Assembly (NCBI GenBank): GCA_003416985.1 | Contig: QVIN01000009.1 | Coordinates: 1 to 64,000 of the forward strand | DNA from: Duganella sp. BJB480 | GTDB taxonomy: Bacteria; Pseudomonadota; Gammaproteobacteria; Burkholderiales; Burkholderiaceae_D | DNA: 64,000 nucleotides | Direction of reading: 5' to 3' | Part shown: positions 45,969-58,923 of the stretch, in pieces | Position numbering within the stretch: position 1 is the first letter of the stretch | Layout of the letters: each line of letters begins with the position of its first letter | Position numbers and translations under genes: made by a program | Notes under the pieces: model-generated | Database searches by the model: none | Told to the model about the DNA's origin: nothing | The model's input: only the letters and a program-made list of their open reading frames with translations

Positions 45969-47045
45969 TTAGAAGACGTGACGGATGCCGAGATTCAGGC
46001 CGCGATTGCCGGTGCCGCCTTCAATCGCGCTGCCCACCGTGTAGCCGGCGCCGTTCTTGTTGCGGATGTACGCGTACACGCCATACAAGTCGGTGCGCTT
46101 GGACAGGTTGTAGCGATAACCGCCGGCCAGTTGCTCGGCATCCTGATTGAAGCCGGTCTTGTCGTTCTTGCGGATGTAGGAGCCTATCCACGTGCCCAGC
46201 CCTTGCGGCACCGTCACGCCCAGCAGCAGGTAGTTGCTATTGGTGGAAGGCGTTGGCGCGACCGCGTAGCCGAACGGATTGTTCAGGTTGCGCGGCAAGG
46301 CGCTGTTCAAGCCCTTGTCGACGCCGTACGCGAAGTGCGCCTTCGCCACGCCGAAGTCGTACAGCGCGGTTAGCACGGTGTTTTCGGCGCTGCTGGTGTT
46401 CTTTAGCGCGGCGGTGTCGTTGTTGCGGTGGTGATGCGCCAGGCGCACCATCAGCGAACCCGTGGTGTACGCCAGCGCGCCGCCGAACTGCCGCTGCGCC
46501 GTGCTGCTGTCCGCCACCTCGCCGGCGCCGTAGACCAGTTCTCCGCTAAAGCCGTTCACCACCGGCGACGCGTACTTGACCGAATTGTCCATGCGGCTGG
46601 CGCCGTTGCCGGTCGCTGCGATTAGGTTCTTGGTGTCGCCCGCCGTGCCGGAGCCGAAGGGATCGACCGTCGCCACCGCCAGGTACTGCGGCGTGTACTG
46701 GCGGCCCAGCGTCAGCGTGCCGGCCGTCTTGCTCTGCAGGCCGACATAAGCCTGGCGGCCGAACAGCAAGCCGCCCTGCCCCATCGCGCCGGTATCGGCC
46801 TGGAAGCCGTTCTCCAGCAGGAAGATGGCGGACAGGCCGTCGCCCAGATCCTCGGTGCCTTTGAAGCCCAGGCGCGAGCCCGACTCGACGCCGCTGGTCA
46901 GCTTGGTGCTGGAAGCGGCCGCGCCGACGCCGCCGCTTTCGCGCACCACCGCCATGTCGACGATGCCGTACACCGTCACGTTCGATTGGGCAGCAGCAAC
47001 CCCTGCCAGTGCGCTCAGCATGAGCGCAAGCATAGTCTTGTTCAT
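45969..47045 (-). CDS. Gram-negative porin, OmpC-type (Burkholderiales family)
   Basis: 358 residues with a signal peptide (MLALMLSALAGVAAAQ). The mature start SNVTVYGIVDMAVV and SRLGFKGTEDLGDGLSAIFLLENGF, GLLFGRQAYVGLQS and terminal LNLGIRHVF mark the 16-stranded trimeric porins of Burkholderiales. In this context it probably lets the substrate of the adjacent transporter and 5-oxoprolinase cross the outer membrane. A hairpin separates it from the 5-oxoprolinase gene. Confidence 0.95.
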   Translation of the reverse strand: MNKTMLALMLSALAGVAAAQSNVTVYGIVDMAVVRESGGVGAAASSTKLTSGVESGSRLGFKGTEDLGDGLSAIFLLENGFQADTGAMGQGGLLFGRQAYVGLQSKTAGTLTLGRQYTPQYLAVATVDPFGSGTAGDTKNLIAATGNGASRMDNSVKYASPVVNGFSGELVYGAGEVADSSTAQRQFGGALAYTTGSLMVRLAHHHRNNDTAALKNTSSAENTVLTALYDFGVAKAHFAYGVDKGLNSALPRNLNNPFGYAVAPTPSTNSNYLLLGVTVPQGLGTWIGSYIRKNDKTGFNQDAEQLAGGYRYNLSKRTDLYGVYAYIRNKNGAGYTVGSAIEGGTGNRGLNLGIRHVF

Positions 47046-47081
47046 TTTGATTTCCCCAGTTGTACAGGCTCTGATGTTGGA

Positions 47082-47111
47082 GGCGGGATAACGAGCCCTG
47101 GCTATCCCGCC
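47082..47111 (-). repeat. Hairpin between 5-oxoprolinase and porin genes
   Basis: GGCGGGATA and TATCCCGCC with a 12-nt loop, 7 bp after the 5-oxoprolinase stop codon. No T-tract on the minus strand. It may lower or stabilise the upstream transcript, so one six-gene transcript is not assured. Confidence 0.55.
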
Positions 47112-47117
47112 ATTTGC

Positions 47118-50735
<3,618 letters not shown>

Positions 50736-50759
50736 GGTATTACCTTTTTACAGTCTGAA

Positions 50760-52031
50760 TCAGGATTCGAGTTTCTTGCCGGCGGTTTCAGGCAGCGTCA
50801 ACGCGGCCAGGATCATCACGCCGTAGGCGGTGCCGGCGAACACGCCGATCGCCTCGCCCAGCGCCATCGACTGGCTGCTCAGGCCTATCATCAGCGGGAA
50901 CAGCGAGCCGACCGCGCGGCCCATGTTGTAGCTGAAGCCCTGGCCGGATCCGCGGATCTCGGTCGGGAACAATTCGGTCAGGAAGGCGCCCATGCCGCTG
51001 AATACGCCGGATACGCAGAAGCCCAGCGGGAAGCCGAGGAACAGCATCACGCCGTCCGTCACCGGCAAGCGGGTGTAGGCCAGGGCGATGCACAGCGAGC
51101 CGGTGGCGAACAGGATGAAGTTCTTCTTGCGGCCCAGGTAGTCGGTCAGGAAGGCGCTGACGATGTAGCCCACGTAGGAGCCGACGATCACCATCGCCAG
51201 GTAGCCGCCGGTGCCCAGCACCGTCAGATGGCGCTCGGTCTTGAGGTAGGTCGGCAGCCAGGTGGTGATGGCGTAGTAGCCGCCTTGGGCGCCGGTGGTC
51301 AACAGCACGGCGCGCAGGGTGGTGCTCAGCATCTTGGGCGCGAAGATCTGGGCGAACGAGGCGCGGTCCTCCGGCGCCACCTTCTTTTGCTGCGCCACGA
51401 AGATTTCCGGCTCGTCGACGAAGCGGCGGATGAAGATCACGAACAACGCCGGCAGTATCCCCAGCAGGAACAGCGAGCGCCATGCCCATTCATGCGGCAG
51501 CAGCGAGAACATCAGCGCGTACAGCAGCGCCGACACGCCCCAGCCGATCGCCCATCCCGCCTGCACCATGCCGACCGCCTTGCCGCGGTCCTTGGCGCGT
51601 ATCACCTCGCCGATCAGGATGGCGCCGGCGGTCCACTCGCCGCCCATGCCAAAGCCCATCAGGCCGCGCGCCACCAGCAGCTGGGTGAAGTTCTGCGCCA
51701 GTCCGCACAGCACGGTGAAGAAGGCGAACCACAGGATGGTCAGTTGCAGCGTCTTGACGCGGCCGATGCGGTCCGACAGGATGCCGGCGATCCAGCCACC
51801 GAGGGCGGAGGTCAGCAAGGTGACGGTGCCGATCAAGCCGGCGTCGCCCTTGGACAGGCCCCAGGTGGCGATCAAGGTCGGGATCACGAAGCTGAGGAAC
51901 TGCGTGTCCATCGCGTCGAGCGCGTAGCCGATCTTGCAGCTCCAGAAGGTGCGGCGCTCCTTGCCGGTCAGTGCGCGGAACCAGGAGAAGTAACCCTCCT
52001 GCTGGGCGGTTGGTAGTGCGCTGGTGTTCAT
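50760..52031 (-). CDS. MFS transporter (sialate/aromatic-acid:H+ symporter type)
   Basis: 423 residues from ATG 52031 (GGGGAGC upstream), twelve transmembrane helices. The loop 2-3 motif is GILSDRIGRVKTLQL; YALDAMDTQFLSFVIPTLIATWGLSKGDAGLIGT and LMGFGMGGEWTAGAILIGEVIRAKDRGKAVGM are typical of metabolite:proton symporters. It should import the substrate of the D-glutamate cyclase/5-oxoprolinase pair. It lies between those two genes on the same strand, 24 bp before 5-oxoprolinase. Confidence 0.93.
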   Translation of the reverse strand: MNTSALPTAQQEGYFSWFRALTGKERRTFWSCKIGYALDAMDTQFLSFVIPTLIATWGLSKGDAGLIGTVTLLTSALGGWIAGILSDRIGRVKTLQLTILWFAFFTVLCGLAQNFTQLLVARGLMGFGMGGEWTAGAILIGEVIRAKDRGKAVGMVQAGWAIGWGVSALLYALMFSLLPHEWAWRSLFLLGILPALFVIFIRRFVDEPEIFVAQQKKVAPEDRASFAQIFAPKMLSTTLRAVLLTTGAQGGYYAITTWLPTYLKTERHLTVLGTGGYLAMVIVGSYVGYIVSAFLTDYLGRKKNFILFATGSLCIALAYTRLPVTDGVMLFLGFPLGFCVSGVFSGMGAFLTELFPTEIRGSGQGFSYNMGRAVGSLFPLMIGLSSQSMALGEAIGVFAGTAYGVMILAALTLPETAGKKLES

Positions 52032-52111
52032 GGTGCTCCCCTTTGTTTGGTGCAGCAATCCCCTTCGGCCGCGCTGTGCGGGTCCGTAGTGGGTGCTACT
52101 TTGGTTTTAAG

Positions 52112-52885
52112 TCAGAACGCTGCTAAAGATGAATTGCGGATGTCGGTGACCAGCATGTAGCCCGGCTGGTGGGTGATCGCCAGCGGCAGGCGCGCGTGGC
52201 GGATGGCTTCCTGCGGCGTGACGCCGCATGCCCAGAAGACCGGTATTTCGTCCGGCATGATCTCGACCGGATCGCCGTATTCTGGCCGCGCGATGTCGGC
52301 GATGCCGATCAGCGACGGGTCGCCGAGGTGCACCGGCGCGCCATGCACCGCCGGATAGCGGCTGGTGATCTGGATCGCGCGGACGGCGTCGGCGGCCTTC
52401 ATCGGCCGCATCGACACCACCATCTCCCCGCCGAACGGGCCGGCGGCCTGGTTGCGGATATTGGTGCGGTACATGGCGACGTTGCGGCGTTGTTCGATGT
52501 GGCGCAGCTTGATGCCGGCCTCGATCAGCATCTGCTCGAACGAGAACGAGCAGCCGATCGCGAACACCACCAGGTCGTCGCGCCAGACGTCGTGCAGCGA
52601 ATGGGTCTGCGATGCATCCTGCCCGCCGCGATAGATGGTGTAACCAGGCGTGTCGCTGCGCAGGTCCATGTCGGCACCCAGACGCGTCACGTTCCACTGG
52701 CCCGGCTCGCCCACCGCCAGCAGCGGGCAGGAGCGCGGGTTGCGCTGGCAGAACAGCAGGAATTCGTCGGCATGCGCCTGCGGCAGGATCACCAGGTTGG
52801 CCTGGGCATATTCACCACAGTAGCCAGCCGTCGGCAGGCGGAATTCGCCGCGGCGTACCTTGTGCCGTAATTGAAGTGGAGTCAT
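52112..52885 (-). CDS. D-glutamate cyclase family protein (DUF1445)
   Basis: 257 residues, near the family's usual length. Motifs: HKVRRGEFRLPTAGYCGEYAQANLVILP, VVFAIGCSFSFEQMLIEAGI, YRTNIRNQAAGPFGGEMVVSMRP, GDPSLIGIADI and PVFWACGVTPQEAI. The mammalian homologue turns D-glutamate into 5-oxo-D-proline. Bacterial members are often called hydro-lyases. First gene of the minus-strand run with the MFS and 5-oxoprolinase genes; divergent from the LysR gene at 53041, its likely regulator. Confidence 0.92.
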   Translation of the reverse strand: MTPLQLRHKVRRGEFRLPTAGYCGEYAQANLVILPQAHADEFLLFCQRNPRSCPLLAVGEPGQWNVTRLGADMDLRSDTPGYTIYRGGQDASQTHSLHDVWRDDLVVFAIGCSFSFEQMLIEAGIKLRHIEQRRNVAMYRTNIRNQAAGPFGGEMVVSMRPMKAADAVRAIQITSRYPAVHGAPVHLGDPSLIGIADIARPEYGDPVEIMPDEIPVFWACGVTPQEAIRHARLPLAITHQPGYMLVTDIRNSSLAAF

Positions 52886-53040
52886 GAAGGTCTCGTTGTT
52901 TTGAAGATGAAAAAAACTGTATGAGTTCAGAATAAACTTGTATATCGCTATCCGCTATCTAGTAATTTTTGCTGTGACTGTTTAGTTTTTCTTACCGACG
53001 TGCACTACACCGGCGCACGGAGATAAGGTATTCTTGTCCC

Positions 53041-53976
53041 ATGAATATCCGATTCCTGGAGACGTTTGTCACCCTCGCCCAACTCCGCAGCTTCCGTGCC
53101 ACGGCCCGTGCATTGCACGCGACGCCAGCTGCAATTTCCTTACGTATCAAGACCTTAGAGGAGGAATTGCAGACGGAACTGGTCGACCGGACCAAGCGGG
53201 ATTTTTGCCTGACAGCGAATGCGGAATATCTGCTGGGACATGCGAAAGCGGTGGTCGACGCGACGCGCAGACTGCAGGCCGCGGCGCACAAAGATAGTGC
53301 AATTCGCGGCCGGCTGCGGCTGGGCGTGATCGAATCGGTGGTGCACAGTTGGCTGGCGCAATACATCCGCCAGCTCAATGTGTTGTATCCCGAGCTGGAA
53401 GTCGACCTCGCGGTCGACATGAGCAATGTGCTGGAGCGGCGCCTGCGCGCGCGCGAACTCGATCTGGTGATCCAGGTCGAGGGTGTGGAAAGCCGCGATA
53501 TCGTTTCCGAGGCCCTGGCCGTGTATCCGCTGCACTGGATCGCGCGCCGGGGCTTGATTGACACCCGCAAGGAGGGACTGAACCAGCGCTTGCTGCGGAT
53601 GCCCATCCTGACTTTCGGACGCGGCACGGCGCCGCAACGCATGCTGGAAGAGATCGTCAGCAAGATGGCGAACCTGGCGATGATACCGCTGGAACAAACC
53701 CGCATCACGTGTTCCCCATCGGTCGCGGCGATCGTGCAGCTGATGAAGGATGGCTATGGCGTGGCGGCGATCCCCAGCCTGTTCGTGGTCAGCTCGCTGG
53801 AGAGCGGCGAATTTATAGAACTGCCGGTGCACCCCGAGCCACCGTCCATCATCGTCTCCATGTGCTTCCAATCGAACGCGGAGATGCTGGTGCACGCGGC
53901 AGCCAACGCGGCGCGCCAGGCCTGCGCCAGCTATTGCGCGCAGGTCGATTCACGCTATATCAAGTCGCTGGGCTGA
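53041..53976 (+). CDS. LysR-family transcriptional regulator
   Basis: 311 residues. Helix-turn-helix NIRFLETFVTLAQLRSFRATARALHATPAAISLRIKTLEEELQTELVDRTKRDFCLTANAEYL, then the LysR substrate domain (LRLGVIESVVHSWLAQYI). Divergent from the D-glutamate cyclase gene with a 155-bp AT-rich shared promoter, so it probably activates the 5-oxoproline run. Its end is 15 bp from the convergent ABC permease gene, with no visible terminator. Confidence 0.93.
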   Translation: MNIRFLETFVTLAQLRSFRATARALHATPAAISLRIKTLEEELQTELVDRTKRDFCLTANAEYLLGHAKAVVDATRRLQAAAHKDSAIRGRLRLGVIESVVHSWLAQYIRQLNVLYPELEVDLAVDMSNVLERRLRARELDLVIQVEGVESRDIVSEALAVYPLHWIARRGLIDTRKEGLNQRLLRMPILTFGRGTAPQRMLEEIVSKMANLAMIPLEQTRITCSPSVAAIVQLMKDGYGVAAIPSLFVVSSLESGEFIELPVHPEPPSIIVSMCFQSNAEMLVHAAANAARQACASYCAQVDSRYIKSLG

Positions 53977-53991
53977 GGCCGGCACAAGTAC

Positions 53992-55275
53992 TTACACCGG
54001 TCCTTGTAACATGGTCACCGGATCCAGGCGCGCGGCGCTCGCGGCTGGATAGGCGCCGGCGGCCAGACCGCTGATCAGGGCCAGCGCGGCCGAGCAGAGC
54101 GGCGTTGCGATATTTAGCGTGACCTCGATGCCCGCGATGGTCAGCGCCAGGCTGGCGCCGGCGATGCCCAACACCAGACCGAGCACCGCGCCGAACAGGC
54201 ATATCAGCACACTTTCCATGAGGAACTGCGCCACCACGTCGGTCGCATGCGCGCCCACGGCCATGCGCAGGCCGATCTCCGCTTTGCGCTCTGAAACCGA
54301 GGCTAGCATCACGTTCATGATGCCCAGCGACCCTACCAGCAACGCCACGCCGCCCAGCACTGCAAGAAAGCGCGTATAGAGCGCCACCTGCTGCTGCCGA
54401 AGCTCGCTGACTTGCTTCGCCCCACTCGCTTGCACCGTCGGCGACACCAGGAAGCGTAGACGCGATGCCAGCAGTCCCGGCATGTCGGGCGGTGTTGTAC
54501 TCGGCTGTAGGCGCGTCAGCAGCAGAGCCGTCGATGGCGCCGGCGGTCCGGCCAAGCGGCGCATGGAGGCATACGAGACAAAGACGCTGCGGTTCATCTT
54601 GACTGATTGCAGCAGATCGTCGCCAAAGTAAGGGGCCAAGACGCCGGCCAGCAAGAAGTTCTTGCCGCATAGACTGACCGGCATGCCGGGCCGCAGGTCC
54701 AGACGGGTCTTGCGCAACTCGGCGGCCGGCTCCGCGCCAAGTACGATCCACGGTTGCCGGCCATCGAGCGCATGCAGGAAGCGGCCGTATTGCAGGCGCA
54801 ACGACAGCACGGCTGGTAAATCTGGATATGCGGCGATGATCTCAGGATTGCCCAAAGCCGTTTCCTGCCCGTTAGCGCAGCTGAAATGACGCTCAAGACG
54901 GGCCACGGACTGTACCTCCGGCATACGCCACAGCACGGCGGCGGCGGTGACGATCATCGCGTCCAGTCGCACCTGCGTCAGTTCGCCTAATGGGGTGCCT
55001 TCCCGCTTGTCCTGCATCGCGTCGGGAGGCGGCACGTTGATCGTCACCACGTCCGCGCCTAATTGATCAAGTGCTCGCGTGGCTTGGGCGGCGACGCTGT
55101 TGCCGATGATGAGCATGGACGTGACCGCCGCGATCCCGATCGCCACACCGACCACCGCCAGGCCGATGCGGCGGCGGTTCGTCTGTACGCTCTGCCACGC
55201 GAAGCCGAAGGCGATGCGCAGCCGTAGCCGGTGGCGCGCGTAGCGTTCACGCATGGAGGGGGTTGATGCATCCAT
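53992..55275 (-). CDS. MacB-type ABC transporter permease (FtsX family)
   Basis: About 427 residues from ATG 55275 (ATG 55254 also possible). One N-terminal helix (RRIGLAVVGVAIGIAAVTSMLIIGN), a large periplasmic MacB_PCD domain of about 240 residues, then three helices (FLAVLGGVALLVGSLGIMNVMLASVSERKAEIGLRMAVGA ... LICLFGAVLGLVLGIAGASL ... AALALISGLAAGAYPAASAARLDPVTMLQG), the FtsX signature. Unlike MacB it lacks a fused ATPase, which is encoded by the overlapping gene upstream. Such pumps drive periplasmic substrates through TolC by mechanotransmission. Confidence 0.92.
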   Translation of the reverse strand: MDASTPSMRERYARHRLRLRIAFGFAWQSVQTNRRRIGLAVVGVAIGIAAVTSMLIIGNSVAAQATRALDQLGADVVTINVPPPDAMQDKREGTPLGELTQVRLDAMIVTAAAVLWRMPEVQSVARLERHFSCANGQETALGNPEIIAAYPDLPAVLSLRLQYGRFLHALDGRQPWIVLGAEPAAELRKTRLDLRPGMPVSLCGKNFLLAGVLAPYFGDDLLQSVKMNRSVFVSYASMRRLAGPPAPSTALLLTRLQPSTTPPDMPGLLASRLRFLVSPTVQASGAKQVSELRQQQVALYTRFLAVLGGVALLVGSLGIMNVMLASVSERKAEIGLRMAVGAHATDVVAQFLMESVLICLFGAVLGLVLGIAGASLALTIAGIEVTLNIATPLCSAALALISGLAAGAYPAASAARLDPVTMLQGPV

Positions 55276-55966
55276 CGTGCATGGTGATCTGGCGCGGCAG
55301 TTGCCGCGCAATCCCCATGTCGTGGGTGATCATGAGCAGCGCGGCGCCGTTCGCCGTCGTGACCTCGCGCAGCAAGTCCAGCACGCGCGCGCCGGTCGCC
55401 GAGTCCAGCGCGCCGGTCGGTTCATCCGCCAGCAGCAGTCTCGGCCGCCCGGCGACGGCGCGGGCGATGGCGACGCGCTGCTTTTCGCCGCCGGACAGCT
55501 CGGATGGCCGGTGCGACAGGCGATGCTCCAGACCCACCGCCGCCAGCGCCGCACGCGCCGCATCCAGCGACGCGCGCGGCGTCAGGCCCCGATACAGCAG
55601 CGGCATCTGTACGTTCTGCTGAGCGCTCAAGGACGGCAGCAGGTGGCACTGCTGGAATACAAAACCAATGTCCCGATTTCGCAGGCGCGCTTTCTCCTGC
55701 GACGACAAGGCCTGGGTATCCACGCCGGCCAGCCGGTAGTGGCCCGCGCTGGGCGTGTCCAACAGGCCGATCAGATTCATCATCGTCGATTTGCCGGAAC
55801 CGGATGGTCCGACGATGGCCAGCGCCTCGCCAACGCGCACCCGCAGATCGATGCCCCGCACCGCCCGGACGTCTTCGCCGGCCACCTGGAAAGTCCGGGC
55901 GACCTGCTCCAGCTCGATCAGCAAGCCGGCCACGCGGGCGCCGCCATGAATGTCGGGCTCAGTCAT
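55247..55966 (-). CDS. ABC transporter ATPase, LolD/MacB type
   Basis: 239 residues from ATG 55966. Walker A GPSGSGKSTMMNLIGLLD, Q-loop VFQQCHLLPSL, signature LSGGEKQRVAIARA, Walker B LLLADEPTGALD and His switch MITHDMG are all intact. It overlaps the adaptor gene by 8 bp and the permease gene by up to 29 bp, so the three are translationally coupled. Cytoplasmic partner of the MacB-type permease. Confidence 0.95.
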   Translation of the reverse strand: MTEPDIHGGARVAGLLIELEQVARTFQVAGEDVRAVRGIDLRVRVGEALAIVGPSGSGKSTMMNLIGLLDTPSAGHYRLAGVDTQALSSQEKARLRNRDIGFVFQQCHLLPSLSAQQNVQMPLLYRGLTPRASLDAARAALAAVGLEHRLSHRPSELSGGEKQRVAIARAVAGRPRLLLADEPTGALDSATGARVLDLLREVTTANGAALLMITHDMGIARQLPRQITMHDGCINPLHA

Positions 55967-57305
55967 TGCCCGCGCCCGATAGCAGCTTGTCCAGCATGCC
56001 TGCGCCGGCCGCCGCGGACGCCGGAACGGCGACGGGCACCCATACCTCTTCCCCGGCCGCGACGCCCGACTTGACTTCAACGCTGTCCACCAACGATTTG
56101 CCGGCGTCGATTTCCTGGACCCGCCCATGATCCGCCGCCGATCGCCGCACCCGCACCACCGGCCGGCCGGCCGCATTCCAGGCGACCGCGCCCAGCGGAA
56201 CACGCAGCGTGGCCGGCCCCGGTTCCACCGTCACCCCGATGGTGACGCTGCTGCCGACGCGCAGCGCCCGCCGCGCATCCGTGGGGGGCTTGAGCAGGAT
56301 TTGTACTTCGAATTCCGCCGAGCCGCGACTGCCCTGGCCACGGCCGTCCGTCGCGCGCGCCTGCGATGAAACACGCCGTACCACGCCGGCAAACTCGCGA
56401 GCGCCATCGGCGACCAGCGCGACGCGGGCGGCCTGCCCCGGTGCGATCTGCCGCGCATCGTCTTCGTCCACCCATGTCTTGATCAGAAAGGCGGAGGTAT
56501 CGCCCACGGCCAGTATCACATCCTTGGGCGTGACTGCCGCGCCCGGGTTGAGTTCTTTTTGCGTCGCAACGTCGCCGGCATCGCCGGCCGCCGGATATAG
56601 CACCACGCCGGCCAGCGGCGACAGCATGGTTGTCGCCTTCAGCTTGGCGCGGATGTCGTCGAGGTGCAGTCGCCGGTTTTCCAGATCCAGTTCCAGCACG
56701 CGCAATGCCGTTCCCGAGCGCCGGAGCTTGAGCGTTGAGAGTTCATCGTGCGCGCCGTCGACCTGACTCTGGCCGGCGTCGATTTCCTGTTTTGCTGCGT
56801 CGAGTTCGGTACGCGCGATGATGCCCTTGTCATACAGCCGCTGCGCTTCCGCGCCGCGTCCCTGCGCTGCCGTCAGGGTATTCTGCGCGGCCAGCAGCCG
56901 GCGCGCCGCGCCTTGGTATTCGGTGCCTGATTCCAGTCTTTGCGCGGCGGTCAGGGCTTGCCGGGCCTGGATAGCCGCCATCTCGGCTTCGCGCCATTGG
57001 CGTTTGAGTTCAGAATCGCTGACTTGCGCCAGTCTTTGCCCCACCGCCACCATATCACCGAACTGCACATACCTGGCCAGCAGCACGCTATCGACCGGTG
57101 CGCTGATGTTGACGGTGTTGACCGGGCTGAGCGCTCCTTGCAGCAGCAGAGGTTGCGCTGTGCGCGCGCTCAGGACCTTGAGCCAACGGCCGTTGTCGGG
57201 CGCGGCCGGCCGCGCCACCAGCACCAGCCCGCAGGCGGCAAGGCCCAGCAGCGCCGCCGCGACCACGCGGCCGGACATCCATTTCCTAGGGGCGGGAGTT
57301 CGCAT
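55959..57305 (-). CDS. MacA-type periplasmic adaptor (HlyD/membrane-fusion protein)
   Basis: 448 residues with an N-terminal anchor (VVAAALLGLAACGLVLVARP). Lipoyl halves LSPVNTVNISAPVDSVLLARYVQFGDMVAVGQRLAQV and MLSPLAGVVLYPAAGDAGDV flank a long coiled-coil hairpin of about 120 residues; beta-barrel and membrane-proximal domains follow. Links the permease to TolC. The Cys in the anchor is not in a clean lipobox. It starts 25 bp after the TolC gene stop. Confidence 0.93.
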   Translation of the reverse strand: MRTPAPRKWMSGRVVAAALLGLAACGLVLVARPAAPDNGRWLKVLSARTAQPLLLQGALSPVNTVNISAPVDSVLLARYVQFGDMVAVGQRLAQVSDSELKRQWREAEMAAIQARQALTAAQRLESGTEYQGAARRLLAAQNTLTAAQGRGAEAQRLYDKGIIARTELDAAKQEIDAGQSQVDGAHDELSTLKLRRSGTALRVLELDLENRRLHLDDIRAKLKATTMLSPLAGVVLYPAAGDAGDVATQKELNPGAAVTPKDVILAVGDTSAFLIKTWVDEDDARQIAPGQAARVALVADGAREFAGVVRRVSSQARATDGRGQGSRGSAEFEVQILLKPPTDARRALRVGSSVTIGVTVEPGPATLRVPLGAVAWNAAGRPVVRVRRSAADHGRVQEIDAGKSLVDSVEVKSGVAAGEEVWVPVAVPASAAAGAGMLDKLLSGAGND

Positions 57306-57329
57306 ATCGGTATCTCGTATTCAGGTGTG

Positions 57330-58919
57330 TCATGGAGGAAGTCCCGTGTCCTGGGCCAGCGACGCCACGTGCCATTGTTCCAGCACGGTTCCGCTGACGC
57401 GTTGCAACTCCAACTGCGCCATGAAGATCGCGAAGTGCGCCTGCGTTTCCTGCGACAGCGTCTGGTTCAGCGCATCCTGCGCCAGCGACAGATCGGTCGC
57501 GCTGCTGCGGCCGGCGCGGGTCTTTTCGATTTCGGCCGCCAGCCGCTGCCGCGCCAGTTCCGCCGTGCGCTGCGCCATCCGGTACTGGAGCGCCGCGAAT
57601 TCTATATTCTTGAGCGCGTCGCTCACCTCGGCGCGCGCGTTGCGCTTCAGGTCGGCCCGCGACAACTCGGCCTTCCGCAAAGCGATCCGGGCGGCGCTCG
57701 ACGCCACCCGCGCCGCGGACTTGTCCAGCGGTATGGAGTAGTTCAGACCGACCGCGATATTGCTACGCCGCGTAGTCGGGCCGGCGCCGTTGTCGCTCGA
57801 CTGGTCGCGGCGCACATAGAAATCCAGCTGGTTGCGCAGGCCGTCATCGGCCTCGATCACGCCGAACTGTCCGGCCTTGACGGCGTCCGCCGCCAGTTCC
57901 AGATCGACCCGCCGCGCCAACGCGGCCTGCATGGCCGCGCCCACGCCTTGGCTTGGCATCGGCAAATAGGAGATGAACGAATCGGCGAGCGTCACGGCCG
58001 TGCGGTCGGCATCCAGGTCATACCGGCCGATTACCCGCAGCAACTGGCGGCGGGCGACATTCTCTGCTTGCCGGGACTGCATCAACGCCAGCTCGGTCTG
58101 CGCCGCGTCGGCATCGCTCTGCAGCAAGGCGATCCGGGATATGCGCCCGGCGGCCAGCAGTTCCTCGTTGATCGACCTGGCCTCGGCCGCACGCTTGAGT
58201 GCGGCTTGCGCGAGCGCGACATTTTGCTGGGCTTGCTCCAAGCCGAAATACGCCACCACGCCGCCCAGCACCACGTCGCGCTGGGTCTGCAAAAAGCCCT
58301 TGCGCGCGCTCTCAAGCGCGAGGGCGGCGCGGTGTTCGTTGAGCAGCACCACGTCGCCGCCCGCACCGCGCAGTAGCGGCTGCGTCAGCGACAGCGAGCT
58401 GGTACGGCTATTGTTATTCGGCGTGCCGGTGGCATCAGGGCCGGCCATCGGTACGGCCTGGCCGTCGCGGTTGTACTGGCGTCCTTCCGACAGGGACAAT
58501 TGTGTGCCGGAGCGCAGCTTCCAGGTGGACAGCAGATTGCCCGATGCGATCGCGCCGCGCGTGGCGGCCGCGCCGGTGGCGGATGTCCGCTCGCGTTCCC
58601 ACTGGCTCGACAAAACCGCCTGGGGCAGGAATTCATGACGGGCCTGCTCGGTCTGCAGTTGTTGCTGCTCCACATCGAGTTGTTGGGTCTGGATGACGAC
58701 GGCGCGCGTCAAGGCGCCCTGCAAGGCATCTTGTATGCTCAATCGCAGTACGGCCGGCGCCGTGGCGTCGGTCGCCATCGCCGGCTGGGGATCGACCATT
58801 AGCTCTGGAACAACAGGTCGGGCCCCGGCCTCGCCAACCGCCCACATCAGCAACGCCAGCAGCATATTCGAGTTGAATAAATGCATGACAAGGCGTATCA
58901 AAAGCGCGGGCGGAGGCAT
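57330..58919 (-). CDS. TolC-family outer-membrane efflux protein
   Basis: 529 residues. A hydrophobic start (SNMLLALLMWAVGEAGA) acts as signal peptide; ATG 58886 gives a more compact one. Two OEP repeats are visible: LSIQDALQGALTRAVVIQTQQLDVEQQQLQTEQARHEFLPQAVLSSQWE and the second from ADSFISYLPMPSQGVGAAMQAALARRVDLELAADAVKAGQFGVIEADDGLRNQLDFYV. Long alpha-helical coiled coils lie between. Outer-membrane channel for the MacAB-type pump encoded downstream. It begins only 4 bp after the stop of the small secreted protein gene. Confidence 0.93.
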   Translation of the reverse strand: MPPPALLIRLVMHLFNSNMLLALLMWAVGEAGARPVVPELMVDPQPAMATDATAPAVLRLSIQDALQGALTRAVVIQTQQLDVEQQQLQTEQARHEFLPQAVLSSQWERERTSATGAAATRGAIASGNLLSTWKLRSGTQLSLSEGRQYNRDGQAVPMAGPDATGTPNNNSRTSSLSLTQPLLRGAGGDVVLLNEHRAALALESARKGFLQTQRDVVLGGVVAYFGLEQAQQNVALAQAALKRAAEARSINEELLAAGRISRIALLQSDADAAQTELALMQSRQAENVARRQLLRVIGRYDLDADRTAVTLADSFISYLPMPSQGVGAAMQAALARRVDLELAADAVKAGQFGVIEADDGLRNQLDFYVRRDQSSDNGAGPTTRRSNIAVGLNYSIPLDKSAARVASSAARIALRKAELSRADLKRNARAEVSDALKNIEFAALQYRMAQRTAELARQRLAAEIEKTRAGRSSATDLSLAQDALNQTLSQETQAHFAIFMAQLELQRVSGTVLEQWHVASLAQDTGLPP

Positions 58920-58923
58920 GCAG